Assembly: GCA_029721515.1 (NCBI GenBank)
Contig: CM056550.1
Coordinates: 28,612,619 to 28,676,618 of the forward strand
Length of the DNA stretch: 64,000 nucleotides
Direction: 5' to 3'
Origin: Synanceia verrucosa
Lineage: Eukaryota; Chordata; Actinopteri; Perciformes; Synanceiidae
The notes below the pieces were generated by a model. The model saw nothing but the letters and a program-made list of their open reading frames with translations. It was not told the origin of the DNA and searched no databases. Of the stretch, positions 54,316 to 63,470 are shown one piece after another. Every line of letters starts with the position of its first letter. Position 1 is the stretch's first letter. Position numbers and translations under genes: made by a program.

Positions 54316-55044
54316 TTACAGTGCTGTACTTTCTATCAGTAGTGAAAGTATGTAATGCTAAATATGTCATTATCATCCATGTTGTCTTACAGTCTGCAGC
54401 CCTCATGATCCTTCATGATTTATGTTTGAGGAACATATTGGTATGAAATATAGTATAATAATAATAATAATTAGTGTCTGATATGGCTTCCCCCTCCAAA
54501 AAAGAGCTAATTTTAACACACCTACTGTAGTGCCTTCAGGTTACAAAATTCTGGACACGTTTACACTTTAACTTTCTCTTCAAACTTTCCTCTTTCAACA
54601 GGTGAATTTGAAAAACAGCTCTTGTCATTCTGCCTGGTGACGCTCATGTTCTCATGAAGAAAACTGATGAAATGCATCAGATTGGAAACGACTAATAGCA
54701 GCTCATCATCCAACAAGGACTTAATCAGTGAAAATATTTGTGTTGTGAAAAATACAGCACAGCTTCGGTGAGAGCTAATAAGTCTGAACTGGTGTTTCAG
54801 CCCCTTCCTTCAGGCTGAATACTGATCACAGGCCTGTTCTGAGCTCTTATCTCTGATCCACTGTAATGTGACAGTGAATGGTGGCAGTGAGGATGGCTGC
54901 ACAGTACACTGCAAAGGAAAATGGCCCTCAGCCCCACAGCTCTGTGCACCAGTGTGTTTACCGTTCCCACTGCGCTGTTGTGTTTTTATAACCTTTCCTC
55001 ACAGAACAGCCCCCGGAAAAGCTACTTGGTTGGTTTACATAAAT

Positions 55045-55069
55045 ACACACACACACACACACACACACA
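55045..55069. repeat. (CA)n microsatellite
   Basis: CA run of about 12 units between fam20c and foxl3. Confidence 0.9.
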
Positions 55070-56787
55070 GACAGTGCTATGAATGGAGGAAGTCTGAGAC
55101 AAGCATCAGGGGGACACAGAATGACTAGAGGACAACTAAGGGCTGTAATGATGGCGGCCGGCCGCAGACAGGACGCCAGAGGAAGCCTCGTCATGGGAGT
55201 GAGAGCTGTGAGGTGCTTATCTGATCTCAGATCAGTCCAACCTGATACAGTGACCTCCTCTCCTCCTCCACACTGCCTCTGTCTGTTGTTCTATTCTCAG
55301 CCTTCTATGAGTGTGTTTTCTTGTCTGGAGGGAACGGGACCAGACGGCCTCTGACAGCTCGTGTGTATGATGAAGTCTTGATGTTGTTTCATTGTTAAGT
55401 GTAAGAAGCAGGAAATGGAATAGATTAACTTTAATTTAAGTTTACCACTAACAAAATATTCTAATAAGTATGTAAAGAATATTAGCAAAATGTCCTCAGT
55501 GAAAAACCTTTGTGTTTTATTATTATTATTATCAGATTTTTATTGCTCCATCAATGCTGCTCATCTTATATACTACTATGTAGATTAATTGAAACAAATA
55601 CATTACATTCAATGCAAATACCAATTCATTATGTTTCTGTAAAAACACTGTAAAGTTGGTAAGCTGTCAAATTAATTCAGTCTTTTGTATTTCCTAAATT
55701 TAATTTGTAGTGGATTTTGAAGTGTTGTGAAATATTAATACTCAAGTACAGCAAAGTGAAGGTTTTTCAAATTAGTACTTAAGAACATTACAGTGCAGGT
55801 ACATTCCTCGACTGGTAGTACTGAAGACTACATTTAAAAGGACTTTGAATTATTTTCAGAAAGGTATCATTTGATGACTTTTGTTTACTATAGAGCAGAC
55901 AAATGACATTTTCCATGGACCTGAACTGCAAACTGCAACATTTCAAAAGTCAAAGTCAAAAATAGCACAAGAAGCAAGAAATAGAAGACATGATGACATT
56001 TTGCACACTGTAAAAGGAGATTTGAAACTTTAATTACTTCTATTTTGGAAATCACTCTAAAAAATTATCCTTTCTTAACCAGACATCAAAAATAGTCTAT
56101 TTTTATCAGTATAATTGAACTGTTTCAGTTATTGAACCAGCAGAAGCAGAGAAATACCCATGGTTTAAGCTCTAAAACCACTAAATCCAACACTTCTTAC
56201 CTGTATAAAGAAACCTGACAGCATGTCCACAGTCAAGTCCACTGCCCCTGCCTGTGACGCAGGCTCTTTGTTCATTTATGCTGCAAGTATTTTAACCCAT
56301 GATGACATCACTGGGGTTAATTTACACCCATGGGATTTGTTTTTACCTGTTAAGACCACGAGCGAAGACAAGAAGAACACATTTATTAGGACGGCTACAA
56401 GAAACTGCTGATATTAAATCCAGATTCATTTTCATGCTTCAGGATGCACCACAGATTTTGATGAAGCCGCTTAAAAAATCCAGGCCCGCACCTAAAATTG
56501 AATACAGCGTTGACCTTTTAGCTGCTTCATTAGTCAGAAATAAATAGAGAATATAGCGCCCATAGGCTGCTGCTGCCCCAGCAGGGCCACACACAGAGGC
56601 CCGGCAGACCTCAGGCTGTTTTCCCGGCCTCCGTCGCCTCATGGGAGACCTTCAATTGCCCCGTTTAGATCCCTTCAAAATACACGTCCCCCTGTTTTAT
56701 AGACACGGAAACAATTTATGGCCATTATGGAGCATTATAGATAGCATCTACAAAACTTCCCGTTGTTGACTAAACGTCTGCCAGAGT

Positions 56788-56790
<3 letters not shown>

Positions 56791-56837
<47 letters not shown>
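56791..56837. repeat. (CA)n microsatellite
   Basis: CA run of about 23 units, about 400 bp before the foxl3 minisatellite. Confidence 0.94.
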
Positions 56838-56840
<3 letters not shown>

Positions 56841-57240
56841 GTAGAGTTAACAGAGAGAAAAAGAAAACAAAGATGCAAAGGCTCTTGTTTGTTGGTTTGG
56901 GATAGCTGTTTTAAGTACAGTTAGAGAGATTAGGCTATAAAAGAGGAAAAATAAAACATGAAGGCTGCCTACGAGCCCAGCGGACCACCCAGGGTCCATC
57001 TGGAGGATCAGCACACTGACACCAGGCTGCTGCTGTGAGACCGCCTGGACCAGTAGAGTCCACTTTAAAGGGCACCGCTGATATTGTTATTATTATTATT
57101 ATTATTATTACAACACATGGATATGAATTTACAGGTGGTCAGGTGAACTACTGCATGCATGGAAAAAAAAGGGTTACAGCATTATAGAAGTGCAACAAGC
57201 ATCTTTGGAAGAGTTGCCCTGATCATATACCCTGCTCAGC

Positions 57241-57850
57241 CTGTGTAGACCTGCAGCTTGTAGACCTGCAGCTTGTAGACCTGCAGTCTGTAGACCTGCA
57301 GCTTTTAGACCTGCAGCTTGTAGAGCTGCAGTGTGTAGATCTGCAGTGTGTAGACCTGCAGCTTGTAGATCTGCAGCTTGTAGAGCTGCAGATTGTAGAC
57401 CTGCAGCTTGTAGACCTGCAGTCTGTAGACCTGCAGCTTGTAGAGCTGCAGCGTGTAGAGCTGCAGCTTGTAGACCTGCAGCTTGTAGACCTGCAGCGTG
57501 TAGAGCTGCAGTCTGTAGACCTGCAGCTTGTAGACCTGCAGCTTGTAGAGCTGCAGTCTGTAGACCTGCAGCTTGTAGACCTGCAGCTTGTAGAGCTGCA
57601 GTTTGTATACCTGCAGCTTGTAGACCTGCAGCTTGTAGACCTGCAGCTTGTAGATCTGCAGCTTGTAGACCTGCAGCTTGTAGATCTGCAGCTTGTAGAC
57701 CTGCAGCTTGTAGACCTGCAGCTTGTAGAGCTGCAGCTTGTATACCTGCAGCTTTTAGACCTGCAGCTTGTAGAGCTGCAGATTGTAGACCTGCAGCTTG
57801 TAGACCTGCAGCTTGTAGAGCTGCAGTGTGTAGATCTGCAGTGTGTAGAC
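57241..57850. repeat. 15-bp minisatellite, about 41 units, just upstream of foxl3
   Basis: The unit is CTTGTAGACCTGCAG with variation mainly in the second and third bases and in the base before CTGCAG (C, G or T). CTGCAG recurs almost every 15 bp. Because the unit is five codons long, some frames stay open on both strands (CRPAA-type on +, LQAAG-type on -). These are repeat artefacts with no flanking gene structure. The array ends about 215 bp before the foxl3 ATG, so it lies in the promoter or 5' UTR. Confidence 0.95.
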
Positions 57851-58065
57851 CAGGGGAGCAGAAGAGACGAGGAGGGGAGAAGGGGGCTGGAGGCGGCCGT
57901 CCGTCACCAGCAGAGCTCAGAGAGTCAGCTGTCTGAGCAGAGCATGGTGGCAGAGCAGAGCAGCAGGACCAGGACCAGGACTGGGTGTTGCTGCTGGGCT
58001 TTGGCCACAAGAGTCAGAGGAGCTGAACAGCTGGGATCACACAACCGACTCCTCAAAGCACAGAT
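57851..58065 (+). promoter_or_regulatory. Probable foxl3 proximal promoter / 5' UTR
   Basis: Purine-rich sequence (gaggaggggagaagggggctgg) between the minisatellite and the ATG. It contains an ATG at 57944 (A at -3, G at +4) that opens a 104-codon frame to 58258, overlapping the foxl3 start out of frame. If transcribed it would be an inhibitory upstream ORF. No TATA box was recognised, so the transcription start is unknown. Confidence 0.4.
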
Positions 58066-58172
58066 ATGTTCGATAACTCCAACTACCCCTTCAACTGTTT
58101 TAACTACGATGGAGACGGATACCCTTCCTCCAGCACGGATGAAGAGAAGAAGATGTGTAGACCTGCATACAG
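58066..58172 (+). CDS. foxl3: foxl3 coding exon 1
   Basis: 107 nt coding residues 1-35 plus two bases of Ser36. It starts [20 protein letters not shown] and ends KKMCRPAY. The ATG has G at -3. The donor is acag|gtatgg. The stretch TGTGTAGACCTGCA near its end (58154-58167) is identical to units of the upstream minisatellite. Confidence 0.92.
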
Positions 58173-58937
58173 GTATGGACATTTCCACGCTTTCTAATTT
58201 TGACAAAGATGTGTCACATCCCGTCGCAGTGGGCCATAGGCATTTAGTAGGTTTTTGAAATTTTATATAAACTAATTTCATTTTTTTAATTTGCTCTTTC
58301 TGTATGGTTTGAGCTTTTTTTCTACCCCAAGTTTGACAGTTTGTGTAAAACAACGTGAAAGCTTTTTAGTGCAACCACTGAATGTATTTTTTTTTTTATA
58401 ATACAGGAATGTTTACAACATATTCACAAATACTCATTGTGCAATTTCTTATTTTTAGAGTCTTATTTTTAGTCAATAGTTTTCATTTTGAAAAAGTGTT
58501 GTTTCATGATTATTTCATATAGACTTTAGTCACTGTTCTGAAACTATATAATATTATATAAATCTAAAGATGTTTTTTATAAAGCAGCCTATTTTGTTAT
58601 GATCAACTCAAAAGAAAGACAATGTTCAAAATTTCCACTCCATACAGTCTAAGTTAACCAAAATGCTCTATTTGGCTTGTTGACGAGAAGAGCTCAAAAA
58701 CATTAATTTATCAGTTTAGGAGAAGTCATGACTATTTCTATAAATATATGTTGAACTGATGACGTGTCTCAGAAACGAACGTCCCTTTCATTGCTCAGAG
58801 ACACAAGCTGTAAAACATTAAAATGTTTATATTCTCTATATTTGTGATCGTACTGTTTATAGGCTACCACACGAACAACAACAATAACAAAACCTAAAAG
58901 AATTGTGATTGTAAACCAAACAAATACACGTGTCTAA

Positions 58938-59002
<65 letters not shown>

Positions 59003-59833
59003 AGCTACATAGCCCTGATAGCCATGGCCATCCAGCAGAGCCCTGAGCAGCGGGTCACTCTGTCGGGCATCTATGAGTTCATCATGAAGAGGTTTCCTTA
59101 CTACCGCTCCAACCAGAGAGCCTGGCAGAACTCCATCAGACACAACCTGTCCCTCAACAGCTGCTTCATCAAGGTACACACACACACACACACACACACA
59201 CAAAGAGAAATTTACTTGAGGAATTTTAGTCTTTTTATTTTTCTCTTTCTAGCTTTGTTGTGGTATAGAGAGACAGTTTCTGTTTTCTTTTTCCCCAGAA
59301 GTTTCTTATTTGTATTATTACTGATAATAATTATTAAGAAATCTTCATTTTTCCCACAGGTTCCTCGGACAGAGGGCAATGAGAAGGGAAAGGGAAACTA
59401 CTGGACTTTTGCCACCGGCTGTGAATCCATGCTTGACCTGTTTGAAAATGGCAACTTCCGTCGCCGCAGACGCAGGAGGAACATGAAAATTGGCTTCCGC
59501 GATTCAGGAGAAACCCCTTTCCACACTTTGGAGAGCCATGGCAATCAGCGAGTAGCCACAGCCCGACGCCCCGAACCCGACTCCACCCTGTGCCCTTTGA
59601 ACCCTGAGAGGCCGAGGCCGGGCCCCCAGCCAAACCAGCTCATCCCAAACCCCACCCAGCAGGGGAAACCCGAGACAGAGATCAAGTTTAGCATTGACTA
59701 CATCCTGTCCACTCCCGATCCACCCCTGCCCGGGTTCAGATCGTCCCATGGCCCCGTTCACATAGGGCCCACAGGGCCTCCTATACACGTCCTGGAGCCC
59801 CAACATCTGAACCTGCACTTCTGGACTCTGTAA
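58066..59833 (+). CDS. foxl3: Forkhead transcription factor FOXL3, 3 exons
   Basis: Codes for a 249-residue nuclear DNA-binding protein. The N-terminus [16 protein letters not shown] is characteristic of FOXL3. The forkhead domain runs from about residue 32 to 125: [18 protein letters not shown], recognition helix [16 protein letters not shown] (75-90), wing segment [20 protein letters not shown] (101-120). It is followed by seven arginines (126-132), a likely nuclear localisation signal. The C-terminus is Pro-rich and ends HLNLHFWTL. Established knowledge: medaka foxl3 acts in germ cells and suppresses the spermatogenic fate in females. Position downstream of fam20c matches vertebrate gene order. 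Splicing exons 1-2-3 gives one uninterrupted frame with phases 2 and 0. Oddities: TG/CA repeats hug exon 2 and intron 2 is stop-free in frame. Confidence 0.95.
58173..59004 (+). other. foxl3: foxl3 intron 1
   Basis: 832-nt intron, AT-rich. The last 64 nt are (TG)n plus tcag. The nearest branch-point-like string before the repeat is tctaaat at about 58933-58939, roughly 65 nt from the AG. Confidence 0.9.
58941..59001. repeat. (TG)n repeat abutting the foxl3 exon 2 acceptor
   Basis: Pure TG run of 61 nt (about 30 units) followed at once by tcag and exon 2. It contains no A, hence no competing AG. Confidence 0.96.
59005..59173 (+). CDS. foxl3: foxl3 coding exon 2 (forkhead helices 1-3)
   Basis: 169 nt coding the rest of Ser36 to Lys92, including the DNA-recognition helix. 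The acceptor is (TG)n followed by tcag, with no normal polypyrimidine tract. The donor is aag|gtacac, running straight into (CA)n. Confidence 0.95.
59174..59359 (+). other. foxl3: foxl3 intron 2, in-frame and stop-free
   Basis: 186-nt intron between codons 92 and 93. It starts with (CA)n and ends in a T-rich tract plus acag. Its length is divisible by three and the reading frame through it has no stop codon. Confidence 0.92.
59176..59202. repeat. (CA)n repeat abutting the foxl3 exon 2 donor
   Basis: CA run of about 13 units beginning within the donor site gtacacaca. It is complementary to the TG run on the other side of the exon. Confidence 0.95.
59360..59833 (+). CDS. foxl3: foxl3 coding exon 3 with stop codon
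   Basis: 474 nt coding Val93-Leu249 and TAA: wing region [20 protein letters not shown], seven-Arg run, then the Pro-rich C-terminal region containing the conserved-looking block [13 protein letters not shown]. Acceptor tcccacag. Confidence 0.95.
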   Translation, partial: VPRTEGNEKGKGNYWTFATGCESMLDLFENGNFRRRRRRRNMKIGFRDSGETPFHTLESHGNQRVATARRPEPDSTLCPLNPERPRPGPQPNQLIPNPTQQGKPETEIKFSIDYILSTPDPPLPGFRSSHGPVHIGPTGPPIHVLEPQHLNLHFWTL

Positions 59834-60520
59834 GCAGAGAGCAAAGCAGAGACGTAGTCATTTATCGTCTATGTCCAAAACTGGGAAGTAATGTCAGGAT
59901 GTCCAAAGACAGAGGAGACACTCCACAAATCGAATTTTACTGACTTGAAAATGTAAATGAGGAGCAGAGGATTCTTAAACATTAATAAAATCACTTAAAG
60001 AAGCATCATGCTGACTAAGAATTCATCCAACAGATTAAATGTGACCAACGCTGTAAAGCATTCATATTGTTTGTGCAGTGTAGTGCTGACATAGACGAGG
60101 TTTACAGTGTTCTACCATGACGTGTTTAAAATACTACAAATCATTTAAGCACCTTTAGATTGTCCTCAGATCAGAAGCTCTTCATAAAATATTTTATTCG
60201 GGTGTTTTATTGTCATTCTTTTGGCTGGACAAACAGCTTGTTAACCTAAATATGATTTCTTTTACTGATTAATGGCAGATTTTGTCATTTTATTCTACTG
60301 TTTTATTTAACTGAATGGCAGGATAAATGGCTTCAGCGGTACAAAACTTGTATCTTTAAAGATGTCTGTCACTGTATCCCAAATTCATTCATCAAACAAA
60401 TTCTATACAGCAGCCAACTGTACAGTATGTATACACAAAAGACAAATCCTATTTTATAATTTCATACTACAAGACAATGGTAGAGTATGTGCAATAAATG
60501 TTATTTAAGGTTTTCCAGCC
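59834..60520 (+). other. foxl3: foxl3 3' UTR with candidate polyadenylation signals
   Basis: Two AATAAA signals follow the stop: 59984-59989 and 60493-60498 (gtgcAATAAAtgtt). The second has T/GT-rich DNA downstream (gttatttaagg, then tcagtgtgttgcattgtg) and is the better candidate for the main end. Confidence 0.5.
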
Positions 60521-62465
60521 GAGTTACTCCTCCTTCAGTGTGTTGCATTGTGGGAGATTAGTGTGCATCAACAATATAAATCAAAACTCATATTTAGTGA
60601 GCATGATGTCTAGTTAGAATTAGTATGTAGCATGAATGAAGCCCAGCTGACACTGACGGGAACAGACATAAACTCATTTTATCAATAACATCTGTGCTGC
60701 TGTGCTACAATAACGAGTTGCTGTAAAAAAAAAAAAAATCCCCAGTCTTGCCTACGTTTTACTAATTTTTTCATTGACCTTTTGAATCCCTGATTGACTG
60801 ACACTTAAATTCTAATCCAGCCACTGCTTATGATCACAGCATATTATATTCACGCGTTTAAAAGAGGCCTAACAAAACAGGTCTGGCTAACATTTCCTTG
60901 CCTGTACAGGAGAGATCAATCATGGCGTGTTCCTGTGCCGTTGAAGGGACATTTTTCAATTTAACCTTTATATTATGTCTTGACTACATCAAAGGAGGGT
61001 TTCAACGCACTTAACATGAGTGGCATTTAATATAGCGTAACACTTGCAAGGTGAGACCGAGATGTGACCCTATTTAAATACAGAGGCCCCAGCCTGGGCC
61101 TCAGCTGCAACACCTCCCCCCAACAAACACGCACAAACCTCCTGACGCAATTATAATTAAACACACCTTATGCCTCCTTTGCAAATGCCCCTCATCGATC
61201 TGTGCGTTTTTAACATTCATATGTGAACTGCCCCCCAGCAAACGTCTGTGGTGGCACAAACGTTTATGGATCAGCAAGTTTCCATTAACAAAGTTGTTGA
61301 TGTTGAATAGCGGGGGCCGCTGCTGCCATGATGCCACGGATATATTTGGGTAAATTAACTTAGCATAAAGTGCTCCGAGGCTACGGGGGTCTTTTGAGGC
61401 AGCTAAAGAGAAAGCAAGGCACCAGTCAGGCCCGAAAAGTCAATGCACATATTATGTTGTTGGTGAATGTATGAAACTGTAGCTAGTGGCACAGTGTCCC
61501 AGTGAATGGCCTCTATTAAATAACTCTTCTAAATTCATCTGTATGGTTTCATTCCTACTTAATGCTTCCAAGGACTTGTTTGTAATTACATGCAATAATA
61601 TTTCAGTGAGTGTGGGAATTTATTTTGTTTGAGACTTCATTATGCTGCCAGGTAAAATGAGCAGCTGAGGGCGAGAAACAGCAGAATTGCAGGTAGAGGA
61701 AATTGGGAAACCATTGATCTGCAACGTTCATATAAAGTAAATTATAAACATAAATAGGTCATTTAACCTTGAGTGCTTGTTTAGTGAGGCTGTGGTGAGG
61801 ATTACTGGGATGAAGATAAATACTAGAGTATGCTGTTTTCTTTGTTTTTTTTAAATTCCTCTGTGGGCGGAGCAGTGTGAACGGTCCACACTGGAAAGAC
61901 AGTACGAGCTACCAGCTAATGAAGATCAGTGAAACAGCCTGAGGCCTTTGACATACACACACCTGCAGGTGCACAGCCACAGCATGCACTTTAAGGCTGG
62001 AATATGCTATTATTTTTAAATGGCTTCAAGTGTATGTGAGTGTGCGTTGTAATGAGAAAACCAACACAGCATGTCAATCAATGGCAGTTGGGAGACGTGT
62101 TTATATTTTGCCCGTTAGAGGGATGTCCCCGCCAGGAGTACCACAAGGGTTTTTTTCCAGAAAGAAAATGGAAAATAGTCAGTTTAATAAAGGAAAAGGT
62201 GTGACATTCAAATGAAAATATAAGTCAGAAATCTGCCAGATATCTGTTTAAATTTGTCATTCTCATTTAATAAACACTTCACCTGTAGGAAAGTTTCAGG
62301 CAACGTTCTTACACTAGAGGATCACAATTTAACCTTTTCACTGTGGAAGCCCATAAGGGCACTTTATTAAAATTAAAATGTAAACTTGAAAATGAAATGA
62401 AAGTAATTCCACAATGTTATAATGTATTATATTAGCAAAAATAAATTAAATGGGTGTGGGTGTGT
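60521..62465. other. Intergenic DNA downstream of foxl3
   Basis: No gene was recognised. The block at about 60830-61330 is free of simple repeats and has motifs such as caattataattaaacac, making it a candidate conserved non-coding element. The rest is AT-rich unique sequence. Confidence 0.65.
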
Positions 62466-62823
62466 GGGGCGGCACGGTGGTGTAGTGGTTAGCACTGTCG
62501 CCTCACAGCAAGAAGGTACCGGGTTTGAATCCCAGGCCCGGGGCCTTTCTGTGTGGAGTTTGCATGTTCTCCCCGTGTCTGCGTGGGTTCTCTCCGGGTA
62601 CTCTGGCTTCCTCCCACCATCCAAAAACATGCATGGGGATTAGGTTAATTGGCTAATTTAAATTGACCGTAGGTGTGAATGTGAGTGTGAGTGGTTGTCT
62701 GTCTCTATGTGCCCTGCGATGAGGTGGCGACTTGTCCAGGGTGTACCCTGCCTTCCACCCTAAGACAGCTGGGATAGGCTCCAGCCCCCCCGCGACCCTA
62801 TGAGGATAAGCGGTAGAAAATGG
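62466..62823 (+). mobile_element. tRNA-derived SINE, full-length copy
   Basis: Same family as the element at 44154: same tRNA-like head, then an extra block (gtggagtttgcatgttctcc ...) missing from the first copy, and the common tail ending gaggataagcggtagaaaatgg. Its B box is GGTTTGAATCC, with one C-to-T change from the consensus, so Pol III promotion is probably weakened. No clear target duplication was seen. Confidence 0.88.
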
Positions 62824-63059
62824 CCATAGAATGGCTGTTCTATGGCCATATTAAAATGAAAATGGAAAAGCGCTGTGGAGTGAGCAAAATGCAAATGCTA
62901 TTTACGTAATTCAGCTTATTTATATCTGTTTATTTGTTTTAAAAAATAGTTATTTAAAATGTTGGCATCAGCTGGTACTGCCACATCTATCACCACTGTC
63001 CTCTGCTGCTCTTTGTCCACCACCACTACTTTATGACCGGTTGGTTAGCCAGGAGCTGT
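62824..63059. other. Intergenic DNA between SINE and LINE relic
   Basis: Contains a short hairpin directly after the SINE (tggccatagaa at 62821-62831 against ttctatggcca). No gene was recognised. Confidence 0.6.
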
Positions 63060-63470
63060 TTGTCAGTCCCACAGGACCTTAGCCCTGTTGTTCTCAACCA
63101 GCTTTGGTGGTATGTCCCATTGGGATTTGGGTACTTCTAGTCCATACTGGGTACAGATGTTCCTGTACACTGATCCAGCTAGCATCTTACATCCCGCTAC
63201 TATGTGCTGGACTGTCTCAGGGGCCTCCTTACACAGCCTGCACCTTGGGTCTGGTCTACTGTTGTAGATCCTGGCCTCTGTAGCCCTCATGCTCGGGGCC
63301 TGTTCTTGTGCTGCCGTGATCAGTGCCTCTGCGCTGTCTGTCAGCCCAGCATCTTCCAGTCATTGGTAGGTCCTCTTGATATCAATCACTTCCTCTGTCT
63401 GACGGTGGTACATGCCATGTAGGGGCTTGTCCCTCCATGTTGTCTCCTCATCCCCAACAATGGTTGATTT
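63060..63470 (-). pseudogene. Non-LTR retrotransposon ORF2 C-terminal relic
   Basis: The minus strand reads MRATEARIYNSRPDPRCRLC followed by KEAPETVQHIVAGCKMLAGS, with a CCHC-like zinc knuckle (C-x2-C-x9-H-x4-C) typical of the C-terminal end of LINE polyproteins common in fish. The frame extends upstream (to about 63440) through PLHGMYHRQTEEVIDIKRTYQ, then a stop where the family would have Trp (TGG to TGA, inference). It is a 5'-truncated, dead copy. The exact clade was not determined. Confidence 0.65.

Larger units (their letters stand above)
54316..57240. other. Intergenic DNA between fam20c and foxl3
   Basis: No gene was recognised. It contains (CA)n at 55045-55069 and 56791-56837, TTA triplet runs at 55519 and 57080, and a 500-bp low-repeat block (56220-56760) that may be regulatory. 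Confidence 0.7.

Noticed and set aside
57241..57850. CRISPR-like array
   Set aside because: The units are contiguous 15-mers without unique spacers in a vertebrate genome; it is a minisatellite.
57174..58010. Long open frames on both strands (201 and 278 codons) with CRPAA and LQAAG repeats
   Set aside because: They exist because a 15-bp unit without a stop in some frames is repeated about 41 times. No start context, splice sites or family support the idea of a protein.
58940..59833. A single 297-codon frame starting in the TG repeat and running through exon 2, intron 2 and exon 3
   Set aside because: Not the real gene model: exon 1 with the conserved MFDNSNYP start and consensus splice sites define foxl3. 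The stop-free intron is reported separately as a finding.
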